NCBI RefSeq assembly: GCF_932276165.1
Contig: NC_064004.1
Span: forward strand, 10,001-74,000
DNA length: 64,000 nucleotides
DNA from: Plutella xylostella
Lineage: Eukaryota > Arthropoda > Insecta > Lepidoptera > Plutellidae
Reading direction: 5' to 3'
The translations under genes and the position numbers were made by a program. Below are positions 51,748 through 63,043 of the stretch, one piece after another. The notes under the pieces were generated by a model. It saw only the letters and a program-made list of their open reading frames with translations, was not told the origin of the DNA and made no database searches. How positions within the stretch are numbered: the first letter of the stretch is position 1; each line of letters opens with the position of its first letter.

Positions 51748-53037
51748 ATGCAAAATATTTTGAAACTGTGTGGGATATTGATATTGGTAAGTTACTCACG
51801 GATAATAATAGTTAATATATTCTGGTTGTAGGATCATTAATGCCTCATCATCATCATCAGCCTTCTATCGCCCACTGTTGGGTATAACCCTCCTTATTTG
51901 TACGCCAATTCATCCGGTCCTGTGCCGCTCTGGTCCACTGCTTCCCCGCAACCCTGCAGATGTCATCGGACCATCTAGCAGGTGGTCTGCCAACACCTCT
52001 TCTTCCATCTCTAGGCCGCCATTGCCTATGAATATTTATCATACCTGGGTTAAATGATCATACATCAGAAAATTTAAGCATACATAATATTAAGTACATT
52101 ACAAAATATAGGTCTCGTAGGTTATACCTACCCATTTAAGTATAATATTATAAATAAGCATTCATTATTTTTTCAGGTCTTTGCTGAAATATCGTATGAA
52201 ATGAAATCCGAAACACCAATAAGAAATTCATCCGCAGAAATAATGACGAAACCCCACAGTGACTTGCTGCTGAAACTTCAGAAGTTCCTCGAAACTCACA
52301 AAGACACAGAAAACCATTTAAATGAAATAAGATCGAAGCCAACCCCACTAGAACATGTCGAAAGTACAACAGAAATTACTACATTCAACAGAAAATTAAA
52401 ACAAATGAATAAAGAAAATATTGCACCAAAGGCACAGATTGAAAAGCAATACAAAGTAAAAGAGGTTATTGATAAAGTAAACTATACTGAAAATAAAACG
52501 AACACGATACCGAAACAATTAAATAATAATAATATTGCAAGTATCATTAAAAACGATACAGCGATGCCGATAGAGACTGACAATAATACCCATGTGTTTA
52601 CAATGCATTTTGGTAAAATACCACCGAGTTCAACGACCCCTGGTACCATTCGTAGATCAACCAACCAAAAAAACTATCTACGGACACAAAATGAAAAGAA
52701 TATTACCACAAATGAAAATATTATGCATGATAATGGTAATACTTCCCTTGCAATAAACATAGAAACTGACGATAGAGAATCAAGTGACAGTGACAGTGAC
52801 AGTGACAGTGACGAGGAACAAGCTGAAACTACCACCGTTGCCACACAACAACCACAAGAAGATAAACATGTAGAAGTAAAAAAGAACACTTACTTTATAA
52901 CAAAAACCACAACAAGATTAACATTCGTGAACCCCATAAAGGAGGTGATGAACAAGTACTTGAGAGTCTTCAAAAGGAGACAACAGTTGATTAGAAGGAG
53001 GAAACGTTTGAGCGAAGAAGAATTATTGTTTCATTAA
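51748..53037 (+). CDS. Secreted Asn/Thr-rich protein with Ser-Asp run (two exons)
   Basis: Exon 1 51748-51786 encodes MQNILKLCGILIL, donor gtaagt. Exon 2 52177-53037 (acceptor tttttcag) encodes VFAEISYEMKSETP onward, 286 codons; phase 0 to phase 0; 299 aa. The mature region is hydrophilic: LLLKLQKFLETHKDTE (amphipathic), a long Lys/Asn/Thr-rich stretch, an acidic SDSDSDSDSDEEQAE run, and a basic C terminus (YLRVFKRRQQLIRRRKRLSE, then EELLFH). No conserved fold recognised. The split signal peptide is as in the other small secreted genes. The intron contains an antisense RTE fragment and a MITE abuts the stop. A basic dibasic-rich tail could be a processing region, but this is speculation. Confidence 0.75.
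51846..52042 (-). mobile_element. RTE-type LINE 3' fragment in an intron, antisense
   Basis: The minus strand reads RRGVGRPPARWSDDICRVAG, WTRAAQDRMNW, KEGYTQQWA and a stop: the diagnostic C terminus of RTE ORF2. It is followed by the gatgatgatgatg-type tail (plus strand catcatcatcatcag at 51846). One intact short frame remains. Confidence 0.85.
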
Positions 53038-53040
53038 TTA

Positions 53041-53221
53041 AGTCTGTTTTTTATGTCAGATACTAAATTGATTGATTCTGAACGGTTCATTTACAGTCAT
53101 TTGTCCCGCAAAAGAAGGATACGTCACTTCATCGCAGGATAATCGACTGTTGATGAACCGTTCAAAATCTGTGTAGGTATGTGTTCAATTTAGTATCTGA
53201 GATATTATAAAACAGACTTTA
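53041..53221. mobile_element. MITE immediately after the 52-53 kb gene
   Basis: aagtctgttttttatgtcag and atactaaattga are mirrored by tcaatttagtatctgagata and aaaacagactt. Inner arms tgaacggttcat/atgaaccgttca add a second stem. It starts 3 bp after the stop codon, so it must lie in the transcript's 3' UTR or supply its end. Confidence 0.75.
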
Positions 53222-54065
53222 GAAGATAATAAATAGAAAAATAATACACTCAACATTTCCGACAAAAAGAAATAAAATTATAAAATAAAATAACAACAGA
53301 AAACGAGGAATGGTTTGGTTTTGGTGGTCGGCCACAAACAGGACAATATATGAGAGAATGAATATGACTGTCTAGTGACATAATTAACACTGAGTTATAA
53401 AATAAAACTTTTTTTATTGTATACTTGAATAAGTTTATCATAATAATTGCCTCACAATAGAGCATCACACACAAACTGGTTGTGACATTGACTTATAATT
53501 TTATTATGGTTGTGATGCTTATTTCTTGATTCCTTCGCTAAGCGACTACATAGATTGGTAATACCTACTACCTACAGGTTTGATAGTTTGCTGAAAACTA
53601 CAAAAGTTTACGTTTTCTCGCATACAAAGTTGCGCCTTTAGTATATACTAGTTATCATGAAACTTTTTACAGATAATGTAGGTTTGCTTTAACTTTTTTC
53701 GTTTTCGTAAATACCATAACTCATAAAAGAGGCTCTGAAAGACGTTTGACTGGCGACTAAATACGTTTCGAATTTGGTGAAATTCCACCTTACACTTATA
53801 ACAGTAAACAAGAGAGCATACTTGTAAATAACACTAGTAAGTTAAGTGGTAGTGTTATTCATCTAGGAACCATGTAATAAGACCATTAGCAGATCATCCA
53901 ATACGATAAGATAAAATGGCAGATTAAAAACGGTAACAACAATATTTTGGTCAATTAAAAATCATTTAAGCTCACTTACAGCGTCAATGTATCGGGGCTC
54001 TGTGTTCTCATAATGAGCTGTAATTCTAAGCGAACAGTCGCATCAGGATATCGAAGTAGTGGAAC
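53222..54065. other. No gene recognised
   Basis: AT-rich. A half-copy of the 27825-27930 inverted repeat is at 53750-53790 (actaaatacgtttcgaattt, ggtgaaattccacctt). The end should contain the promoter of the 54066 gene; no clear TATA is seen. Confidence 0.4.
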
Positions 54066-57000
54066 ATGTTGGTGCTGATATTCGTCCTCTTGGCCAACGT
54101 GTGGTTCTCAGCTGTACTTTGTGGACATGTAAGTATAAGAATGTAAGGCTTTCTAATAAGTACTATGAAGGTACACTCACGTGTCACGTGCAATAAAAAA
54201 ATGTTCCAATAAATCACTTGAAAAGGTATTTAGTTTTCAAATCGCGATCATCGCATTGTTTTACTTACTACCTAAACTTACTTATTAACACCCCTTTTAG
54301 CGTGCAAAAAATATAGTTTCCTGTTTGAATTCCGTCCGGTACATAGGGCAAGTGACCTATGAGTATGTCATTCGCCAGACATCCACTTTTCTTTGTCAAA
54401 TCAAATCAAATCAAATCAAATCATTTATTTTGCTGAATATAGGTACATTGGTTTGGTGTATGATAAGTAAAGGAAAGTCGCTTAACTATACTCCACCCAA
54501 GAGGGTTTGCAAAGTTTTAAAATTAAAAATAAATTAGATTAAAATTAAAACATAAATAAAAAATTAAATTAAAATTAAGAAACAGTGATAAATTCAATGA
54601 ATGCATGCATGTCAAAGATATACCTAATTAAATATTTATACATATAAACTTTTGACACAGCTACAAGGAACGTGACTATTACACATGGTCTTGAAGAAAT
54701 TCTTCTAGGCTGTAATAGGCTTTTCTAATAAGAAATTTTGCTAAGCATTTTTTGAACAAATTGAGTACATTGATTTCTCTTATACAACTCGGCAAATGAT
54801 TGTAGATTATAGGGGCCATACCAAAAACACTCTTTTTAAAAAGAGCTGTTGAGCAGCTGGCAGCGCTGATTTTATTTCCACACCTTTTACTTTTGAATTT
54901 TCCAAAACGATCGCTATTTCCTTTCACAAAGAGTGCTATTTCTAAAATATATAATGAAGGCAACGTTAATACTTTCAGTTGTATGAAGTGCGTTTTGCAT
55001 GTGTCTGTTGGTTTTAATTTACAGATTGATCTAATGCATCTTTTTTGTGCCTTAAAGGCGATATGTTTATCTGTAGAATTACCCCAGAAGATAAGACCAT
55101 ATCTCAGAGTAGAGACCACATACGCATAATATGCAGCTAATACTGCTTTTTGATTGACCACTTTTGCAAGCATATGTAAAGCGTAGGCGAATGATTTAAC
55201 TTTAGAGCAAACCCTTTCTACGTGGTTCTTCCATGTCAAATGTGAGTCTATGTACAAACCTAGAAATTTTGTGGATTCAACTAAATTTATATTTTTATTA
55301 TTGTATTTTATGTCAAGATTATCTAATTCTGATTTAGGGTTGTAATTATTTTTAAATGTCATTATATTTGATTTGTCAATATTTATTAGTAGATTATTTG
55401 AGGTGAGCCATTCAATCACATCTGATAGTGTATTTGTAATGTCAGATTCTAAAGCATTTATATTATTGTTTTTAAATAGTATTGTACTGTCGTCGGCAAA
55501 TAATACCATAGTGTTTTTTGTTTTTCTAGGTAGGTCATTTATGTAAATTAAAAATAGTAGAGGGCCTAAAACACTCCCCTGTGGTACACCGTATTGAACA
55601 GACCTATCCATAGAAACATATTTTTTTATAATTCTATTTTCTGCACTGAGCCTTGTTACTGCAGTTCGTTGTTTCCTGTCACTAAGGTATGATTTGATGA
55701 GGTTTAACACATTGCCACTAACTCCGTAGTCTTGCAATTTCTGTATTAAGACTGAATGTTTGTTGTCAAGCACCTCTGACGACGTCCTAATGTGACTGGC
55801 TACGGGCTAATTCTAAATCACAAATAACAGTTAACAGACCAGCTGTAGTGATTATCGCCGACTCTCTAAGCCCCACTTGCGCAGACCTGGGTTAGCGAAT
55901 TAACTCGGAGATATTTGACATAAGGAGGGTTAGATTATTAATTTGTCTTGCATCGCTGAAATATGAGCGCTAACCTTGGGATAAACTCTTAAATATTTAA
56001 CCCCCCAATATTGGAGGGTTAAGACGCTAACCCGGCTTATGTCAAAAGAAAATGTTTTTATCAATATTCTTGTATTCGTTGGAAATGTTTGATTATGATG
56101 ATTAACTCATCATTCTTATATTTTTCCCCTATCTAGCAAAGTAGCAAATGGTCCCACTTGTGAAATTAAGAGCATGATGGTGTGGTTACATACATATTAT
56201 ATGCTCACGACTATGACTGTAATGTAGTTACTCAGAGGTGACTCACCCACTTTTCGCTGTACATTTTTGTACTCACGTGATAGGTCGCGAGCCGTATCGC
56301 CGCTTTTGAAAGAGTACAATGCACTTTAGGGTACACATCTAGATCACGATGTCTTTTTCACCGTAAGAGCTATGGTATACAATTTTTGGAGATATTGTGT
56401 AGAGTAGGTAGAAAATAATACTCAGAGTGGACAGAATAATAGGGTAACGTAACGTACCTAGGGACATTTTCGACTACCCCAACTTTGAATGAAGCTATCG
56501 CAGCGTACAACTAAGATATTAATGTGAAATTTTCTTTATTCGGTAGGATATATAATCTATTATCACTAGTATTTGTGCTTAAGCTTTAGTGTGGCCAGAT
56601 TTTATTAAATTAAGATAAAAGTAAAAATGCTTGTTTTGACCCAAGGTACGTTACACGTTTGTACCTTGGGACACTGTTTCCTATAGCTTTGTACTATGGA
56701 AAATGCAAACTTCTAAATAACGCCTTATATCTCTGTTCTTATTTATTTACTGCATCTCTCTTCTGTCTAGTTTCACTCTGGCACTAATAAGAACAGAGAT
56801 ATAAGGCGTTATTTAGATGTTTGTATTTTCCATAGTACAAAGCCATAGGAAACAGTGTCCCAAGGTACAAATTTAATCGTGTCCCAAGGTACAAAAAAGC
56901 AATGTTTAACCAAAATTTAAATATCTTTATTTTTAATTAATAGGAATCTTTCAGATAATTGCCATGTCATAAAATTAAATAACTGAAAAGTTATACGTGA

Positions 57001-60000
57001 CATCCACGTCTTTATTTTGAGCATGCCTCAATGAGATAAAGCAACACAAAAAACTATACAAAAGCTACTTTTGACTCCAAAAAACTTCATACTGTCTTCA
57101 CCACACACTAGATGCTGGTATGATCACGAGACTCACTAGTTTTGCCAAGCGAGTAAAATACTATGCCTAGGGTAGAATTTTAATGTGTTTATTTAGCCGG
57201 TTTTTAAAATACAATCAATGTCCCGAGGTACAAGCGTCCCAAGGTACGTTACGTTACCCTAATGATTTATTTACAGAAAATAAGCCTACTTATACGCGCG
57301 GTGCTAACTTAAATACCCGTGACGTTGGGAATGCACGGGGACTCGTTCCTTTTCTGCGCTGTCGGAGGCTCTCCTCTCCGAGCTGCCGCGGTAACGGTGG
57401 TCGCTGCTGCTGCTTGCTTGAGCTTGCTGAACAGTTATTATCGTAACTCCCTCTTTGTTTCCAGAACCAGCTCTTTACAGGGCTATCTTTGCTGTTATCT
57501 AAAGCACAACTTGCAACCGCGATGTGTTCAATAAAATCAATACTTGCTGTTGTTATTGGTTGAGTATTGCTTGCTGGTACGGTTAGATTGAAGAGAGCTG
57601 CTTATGATAAGGTTCTTGAACGTTTTGTGGTAAGTAGAATGTGTGGTAGTAAGTTGCCACACATTGTACTTAAATTCCAAAGAACTCATTGGTATGTCTG
57701 CGCTAGGATCCAAACACGCATCTTTTGTGTGAGAAGCGAGCGCTTACCCGACTGAGCTACCGCCGTTTCTTTTCAATTTTTTATAATTTTCGTAATGTAT
57801 ATCTACAAGGAAATCACAAAAATGACACTTTGTAAACAAAATACAAATTACTGACAGATTGCGAAAATGGAAATAGAGAGGGATAGTTTTATCCAAAGAT
57901 GTGAGGTGAAAACGAGATAGAAGACAATGTTTTTTACGGCAATAGAAACTTGGTCCCTTTCAGCCTGGAACGGGACATAGATTCACAGAGTGCAAAAAGA
58001 AACGTCAGGTTAGCTAACTCAGGGTTATTTTCCATTAGCGCAATCAAAAGTCCGGGTTAAAATTTTACAAAGTTAACCCTGAGTTAGTTACCTCTGAGTT
58101 TATATTTTTAACCCTGTGATCCACGCAAGTGGGCCTAAGAGGACGATCGAATGACGTAGTAGTTAGTGACCCTGACACCTACGCCGAAGGTCCCGCCTTC
58201 GATTCCCGACCGGGGCAGATATTTGCTTAGAGAGAGATATTAAATTATTACTCGGGTCCATGGGATGGGTAGGGAATGCAATCTCGATCTCGCGTGATCT
58301 AGTAGTCATTAATGTTAAAATACCTACTTAGGTACTTAACTTACGACAATAACAATTAACAGTAAGTATTTGACACTATAAATTACGACTTTTTCGTATA
58401 ATTTTGGATAATCCCGATACACAGTAAGGGCCAGTTTTTTGATCCCTAGTTAACTAAACCATTGGTAAAAAATGGCTACTATTAGTTAAAAACCAACAAA
58501 AATCGTATGCAGCTGTCGTGTTTGACAAGTGACTTGACTAATGGTTAAAGTTGACCACGGATCAAAAAACTCGGCCTAAATGGGCCCTCAAAACAGTCGT
58601 CATTATAGTGACGTATTGTGTCCGTGTCGAGCTCGTATCTATTGCGCTACCACGGACTAATTCAACATCATCATCTTCATCATCAGCAAATAAAAATCCA
58701 CTGCTGTACATAGGCCTCTCCCAAGGAGCGCCACAACACTCGTTCTTCGGCCTTCCTCATCCAACCACTACCGGCTACCCGCCTAAGGTCGTCAGTCCAG
58801 CGGGCAGGAGGGCGTCCCACGCTGCGTTTGCCTGTTCGTGGTCTCCACTCGAGAAATCGTCTACCTCAACGGCTACCGGTGCTTCGGCAGATATGACCAG
58901 CCCACTGCCACTTCAGCTTGCACGGACTACTAGAGTGCCTATAACTCTCTAATTACGGCATAAATGGTCTATATTTTTCCCGTCCGGATTACAAACCTAC
59001 TGTATAGCTAACTCAGAAGGGCTAGCAAGTGCATTTAAGACGTGACAAAAGTTCTTCGTCGCGCTTGCTCTTGAGGCTGCGCGATGTGAGTGAGCGCGAT
59101 GCAAAACTTTTGTCAAGTCTTTGACGCTTTAGCTATTGAACTGTTCTGTCACTCTCTGATAGATAACAATTTGTTCTTTGACAAAGAGTGACAAAACAGA
59201 GTTCAATAGCTAAAGCGTCCAGTAAGTTTTTTTTTTATAAATAAGGGGTTTAATTGCTATCCCTTCTGACTGCCTGCCCCGTCCGCAGACCACAAAGACC
59301 CGCATGCTCTCCATCAAGGACTGCGAGACGCCGGACTTCCCCGTGGACGCTCACCCGCTGCCCCACACCTTCAGCATCCACGCGGTGCGCGGCGTCAACT
59401 ACGTGCGCACCAACTTCACCATCGAGCGCGCCACGCCGCCCATCTCCGTCAGTACCAAGCACCAGTACAGTCACTACACAGTACCAGTACAGTCACTACA
59501 CAGTACCAGTACAGTCACTACACAGTACCAGTACAGTCACTACACAGTACCAGTACAGTCAGTACACAGTACCAGTACAGTCAGTACCGTACAGTCTGGA
59601 GTAAAGTAACCCGACCCTTCTCAGTTAGTCTTGTCGCCTTGTGAGGGGTCAGATTTCTTTGCAACAGACTGTAGTCTACATTATTTTGCTTCTGCTTCCT
59701 ACATTTATCTGTAAAAATTTTGATGATAGTTACCGTCTGAGACGCCGGACAATTTAAACGTTTCATATTTTACAAGGTTATCACAAACTATAGGTAAGTT
59801 CGCTTATCTGAAAAACATCTATAAGTAGATCGATCAGATACATATAAGTACTGAGTTTTGAAAGATATGGTATGCTGTTTCATTTCAGGATCCGCGGGAG
59901 GTCAGCTCTAACGTCACTAGGCTGGATAGGCATGCAGTTTGTTAATTTGACAAGACACCATTTGATCCCCCCCTCCCCGCAGATCTCCCTCCGCGGCTAC

Positions 60001-61251
60001 CGCGTGGTGAACAAGGCGCGGCGGCTGGACTTCCGCATGGACCGCGTGAACTGCCGGCACCCGGTGCTGGGCGCCGTGCTGGACAGCTTCCACGTGCGCT
60101 ACCACCGCCACAACTGCACCGGCATCCCCGTGAGTACCGGCATACCCGTGAGTACCGGCATCCCCGTGAGTACCGGCATACCCGTGAGTACCGGCATACC
60201 CGTGAGTACTGCACCGGCATCCCCGTGAGTACTGCACCGGCATACCCGTGAGTACTGCACCGGCATACCCGTGAGTACCGGCATCCCCGTGAGTACTGCA
60301 CTAGCATGAGTACTGCGCCGGCATGCCCGTGAGTAGGAACTGTAGCCACCACATTATTCCGTGGATTAGATTTATTTATAAATATATGCCACAAACTTCT
60401 TTCTATCCTTGAAATCCCATGGAAATCCCTTTAACATTGACACAAAAACTCTATTTCCAAATCTATTTTCATCATTCTGAGGGTTTTTTAACCGCGTGCG
60501 GATTCCATCACGTACGCGTGACATGCTCAAATTGTTCTTTTCGAAAGAACTATTCATCGTAACGCGTGGAATATGCATGCGGGGCGCGGGAAAATGGTGT
60601 GCAATCCCGCCTGCGTGAGGAAATCCGCACGCTGGTAAAAACGCCCTAATAAAGCTGATGGTGTGTTTCCGTGTTCAGGGCGACTACGGGTCGGACCGCT
60701 TCAACCTGGACGACATCGCCAAGACCTTCAACTTCTACAACGTGTTCTCGCTCGGCACGTGAGTCCACTGCTTTTATTATTATTATCACATGGTCGAACT
60801 TAGGGATATTCGCTGCCAGTTTAACTACATCGTGACTTATAATACATTGTTAGGCATGTATGTGCCTAGGACACATTCAAACTGCAGAGTTATCTGCTAG
60901 ATGCCGCCGTGTGTAGTGGCTATATTTGTTTTAAAAGTGTTAATTTTAGCAATCCCTCGCTCTATACATACGTACTATTATGTTGTATTATTATTTACTA
61001 AGGGTCTTAGCACATTTATAAGCGTAATGTAAAGGGATCGCCTTTTTTTTCTTCTGTTAAGCAGGCGTTCGCGAGCTTGAGTTCTACTGGTTCACAGAAG
61101 AAAAAGAGGCTATCCGTATACGTTACGCTTATATGTGCGGTGACCTTTAATGTTATGTACTTTCTGCAGGTACATAATCGAGATGGAGTACATAACGTCC
61201 AAGAACACGTGCATCATGTGCTACGCGCTCACGCTCGTGCTGTGGAAGTGA
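54066..61251 (+). CDS. Five-exon secreted protein gene, 175 aa, function unknown (ML/CheA-like possibility)
   Basis: E1 54066-54128 (MLVLIFVLLANVWFSAVLCG, H; signal peptide; donor gtaagt). E2 59289-59447 (LSIKDCETPDFPVDAHPLPH, HAVRGVNYVRTNFTIERA). E3 59983-60129 (LRGYRVVNKARRLDFRMDRV, VLDSFHVRYHRHNCTGIP). E4 60679-60758 (GDYGSDRFNLDDIAKTFNFY). E5 61170-61251 (YIIEMEYITSKNTCIMCYAL, TLVLWK, TGA). Phases 0,0,0,2 agree at every junction, which makes the model strong. The mature protein has few Cys, one N-glycosylation site (NFT) and a second (NCT). The size and the closing GxYxIxMxY...C pattern recall ML-domain/CheA-like lipid-binding proteins of insects, but I am not confident. The 5.2-kb first intron holds a LINE, MITEs and SINEs; the donors of E2 and E3 have become minisatellites. 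Confidence 0.8.
54396..55775 (-). mobile_element. 5'-truncated Jockey/CR1-type LINE in intron 1
   Basis: A minus-strand frame of 364 codons (55773-54679) begins inside the RT (LDNKHSVLIQKLQDYGVSGN), with VPQGSVLGPLLFLIYINDLP and LFADDSTILF and the C-terminal YYSLEEFLQDHV. The tail is (TGATT)n, seen as tcaaatcaaatcaaatcaaa at about 54396-54422. It is a relative of, but clearly diverged from, the LINE at 4-14 kb. The RT part has no stops, but the finger domain and endonuclease are missing. Confidence 0.88.
55776..56438. other. Intron sequence, no named feature
   Basis: No coding signal. Contains ccccaatattggagggttaa and other low-copy text only. Confidence 0.4.
56442..57259. mobile_element. 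Non-autonomous DNA element with gggtaacgtaacgtacct ends and internal palindrome
   Basis: gggtaacgtaacgtacct at the left is mirrored by aggtacgttacgttaccc at the right, and TA flanks both sides (56440-56441 and 57260-57261). Inside, 56658-56743 and 56788-56874 form a second long palindrome (arms contain tgtttcctatagctttgtac and its mirror gtacaaagccataggaaaca). The phrase cctagggaca/ccttgggaca is repeated several times. No coding capacity. Confidence 0.75.
57600..57775 (-). mobile_element. tRNA-derived SINE head, antisense (second SINE family)
   Basis: The minus strand reads ggcggtagctcagtcgggta, agcgctcgcttctcac and gtttggatcctagcgc, an A box and B box resembling a tRNA, followed by accaatgagttctttggaat, the same body that starts the 20505 element. 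The acceptor-stem pairing expected of a true tRNA is absent, so it is a SINE or tRNA pseudogene. Confidence 0.65.
58139..58250 (+). mobile_element. tRNA-derived SINE, truncated divergent copy
   Basis: gacgatcgaatgacgtagta and gttagtgaccctgacacc, then cgattcccgaccggggcaga, then tatttgcttag; the 3' body is missing. More diverged than the copies at 33 and 44 kb. Confidence 0.75.
58665..58925 (-). mobile_element. RTE-type LINE 3' fragment, antisense
   Basis: The minus strand has atgaggaaggccgaagaacg and gagaggcctatgtacagcag, the coding text RKAEER.../GEAYVQQ, and the catcatcatcttcatcatca tail on the plus strand at 58665. Same family as 25040-25255. Confidence 0.65.
59036..59118 (-). mobile_element. 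Small MITE (acgtgacaaaagtt termini), copy 2
   Basis: gacgtgacaaaagttcttcg ... gcaaaacttttgtcaagtct, with the centre an inverted match to 24936-25016. Confidence 0.65.
59120..59220. mobile_element. Short palindromic MITE
   Basis: gacgctttagctattgaact and gttctgtcactct are mirrored by agagtgacaaaacagagttc and aatagctaaagcgtc. It lies ~70 bp before exon 2 of the secreted-protein gene. Confidence 0.75.
59448..59600 (+). repeat. 22-bp minisatellite at the exon 2 splice donor
   Basis: Begins at the donor (gtcagtacc) and repeats cagtaccagtacagtcacta-type units with a 22-bp period, about six copies, into the intron. Confidence 0.85.
60121..60335 (+). repeat. 18/23-bp minisatellite duplicating the exon 3 splice donor
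   Basis: Unit ggcatccccgtgagtacc (18 bp) and a longer 23-bp form with tgcacc added; about eleven units. Each preserves the last exon codons (GGC ATM CCC) plus a consensus GTGAGT donor. The first unit is the real exon-intron junction (exon ends 60129). Confidence 0.9.
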
Positions 61252-61852
61252 TCACTAGAATGTCACACGCATGACGCTCACGAGCAGCAATGAAACAGTT
61301 CCAGTGACAAAGCACCAAATTACTGCTTGTTGGTGTTTTATTTCGTGAGTGGAACTGTTTTCATTGCTCGTGAGTATTTTTCTATTAGGGAGTTAGTGTT
61401 AAGTAGATAGTGTTAAGTGGATACATGGTCAATAATTAATGGACACAAATTAAATGTTTAATTTTTTACTTTGGTCTTTTACAATTAAATACCCTAGTAC
61501 TTACCGATAAAACATTGATAACGTTTTTTTTTGCATTCATCCATCCACCTCGGTATGATTTACTACATATACAAAAGGTTTCTTTCTCAGAAATCTTACG
61601 TAAGCATTTTATTAATCAGTCTTAGCTGTTTATAAATAACATTACTTGCACCTTGCACTTAAGTGTTTTCCGTCCTATCTTTAAAAGCAATAGCAGATTT
61701 TTATAGACAGTATAAGTAATTAAAATACCCAACTCTACTACTCATTTCCCAAGTTTTTCCTTTTTGAACTTGCTCATTCACTTACTCCTAGTCTTACAAC
61801 AGAAAACATGCCCTCACTAATTATATTAAATTAATCCTATTATCATTAAAAT
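61252..61852. other. 3' flank of the secreted-protein gene
   Basis: A short palindrome (tgacgctcacgagcagcaat...attgctcgtgag) lies at 61272-61373, just after the stop codon; AATAAA is not obvious. No other gene seen. Confidence 0.4.
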
Positions 61853-62474
61853 TCAAAATATCCAATCAAAGATTTTTCTTTTTCCTCTCTTAAATTGTTT
61901 TTCTTCTTCCCTCTCTCGCTTTCTGTTATCACTTCCCATAAAAATGTCTTCAATTTTTTTATCATATTCTTCTATGTTTTCTTCTACTCGTTTCTTAACT
62001 GGATCAGTTTTATGTTTTTGTTTATTTTTCCTATATCCCTCATCATCATCTCCGAAGGGATCAATGATCTTCCTCGTGTATTCTTCTGCTATTTCATTGT
62101 ACTTCTCTCTTTCTCTTTTCTTCTCCTTGTTTCTCATGCTTGTAGTTTCCTCTTCTGCTTCAATTTCGTTGAGCAGCACCTGAATATTTTCAGAATTTCT
62201 GTTAAACACCGCCGGATGAAAAATGCGCGGACATTTTTCTCGTCAATAAACTCGTTTAATGCGCGTTCCAAAAATCACAGTGCTAAGTTTATGACAAATC
62301 GCGATATATTCACGTTTATCTACGTCGATTACGAACCCGTGTAGCGTCAGCAGACTGTTGTGGGCTCTCCTTGTGCTAGAGGTTCATTTTACTTCTATGG
62401 TTCTGACTGAAATAATAATGTATTAGTGCTTAACTCACCCAAAAAATGAACAGAGTCAACACCAGGAACTTCAT
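61853..62474 (-). pseudogene. Secreted charged-protein gene, apparently frameshifted
   Basis: Exon 1 62474-62439 encodes MKFLVLTLFIFW with donor gtgagt, the same split signal-peptide layout as the other genes. Downstream, a 118-codon frame (62209-61853) reads FNRNSENIQVLLNEIEAEEE, KREREKYNEIAEEYTRKIID, PFGDDDEGYRKNKQK and ends GKRKIFDWIF; it looks like genuine charged coding text. Between them (62375-62210) the open stretches lie in different frames (HKESPQQSADATRV from a candidate acceptor at 62376; ALNEFIDEKNVRAFFIRR), so there is either an unrecognised short intron or frameshift damage. Confidence 0.45.
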
Positions 62475-62937
62475 GTTGTACCGAATGAAGGAAACTTTGA
62501 GAAGTAATAAAACAATGAAGTACCTCTTATAGTGTCAGAGTAAAATGTTACTCACCTACTGAGTCCACCGATACATTCATTAATCATTAAACTAATATTT
62601 ACTTGACTTGAAAGTAAGCAGGTGGGTGTCAGGACACGCGGTAAAATAACTCTTGACTTTTGCTTATTAAGATCGTAAATCAAAGGATTTAATTAAATAT
62701 GCAATACCCAACACCTCACCAGTATACTGTACAGTCCACAGAAGAAAAATAATGTATAGCAAAGGCTGAAACAAACAGTTTTCTTCTAATGACATGGAAC
62801 AAAGAGTTAAGAACTTCTTCATTATTGTTTCACTCATAAAATCATCAAGAAATTCAAGAATGAGCATTTACCGCAGTAGTGGGTTCACATAATTTTTATC
62901 TAGATGAATAACACAAACAAAGTTAAACACAAACACT
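62475..62937. other. No gene recognised
   Basis: AT-rich; presumably includes the promoter of the minus-strand gene ending at 62474. Nothing else supported. Confidence 0.4.
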
Positions 62938-63043
62938 CACACCTTGTAGTAATGTACTCCCTTGCGGGGTAGGCAGAAGTGCATTGCAGCACCCACTTTT
63001 CGCCAGTGTTATGTTAGTCCCAATGTAATAGGGGGCGGGCCTA
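62938..63043 (-). mobile_element. tRNA-derived SINE, 3' half, antisense
   Basis: cactcacaccttgtagtaat, ccttgcggggtaggcagaag and gtaatagggggcgggcctat are the reverse complement of the SINE body; the tRNA head is missing. Confidence 0.85.

Noticed and set aside
57183..57534. ORFs reading MCLFSRF... and MTLGMHGDSF...
   Set aside because: They start inside the end of an inverted-repeat element and lack splice or family support.
57690..57775. A minus-strand tRNA gene
   Set aside because: The tRNA-like head is followed by the SINE body shared with 20505; cloverleaf closure is not evident.
59942..60394. Minus-strand ORFs with GMPVLTGMPV-like repeats
   Set aside because: Antisense of the splice-donor minisatellite in the five-exon gene.
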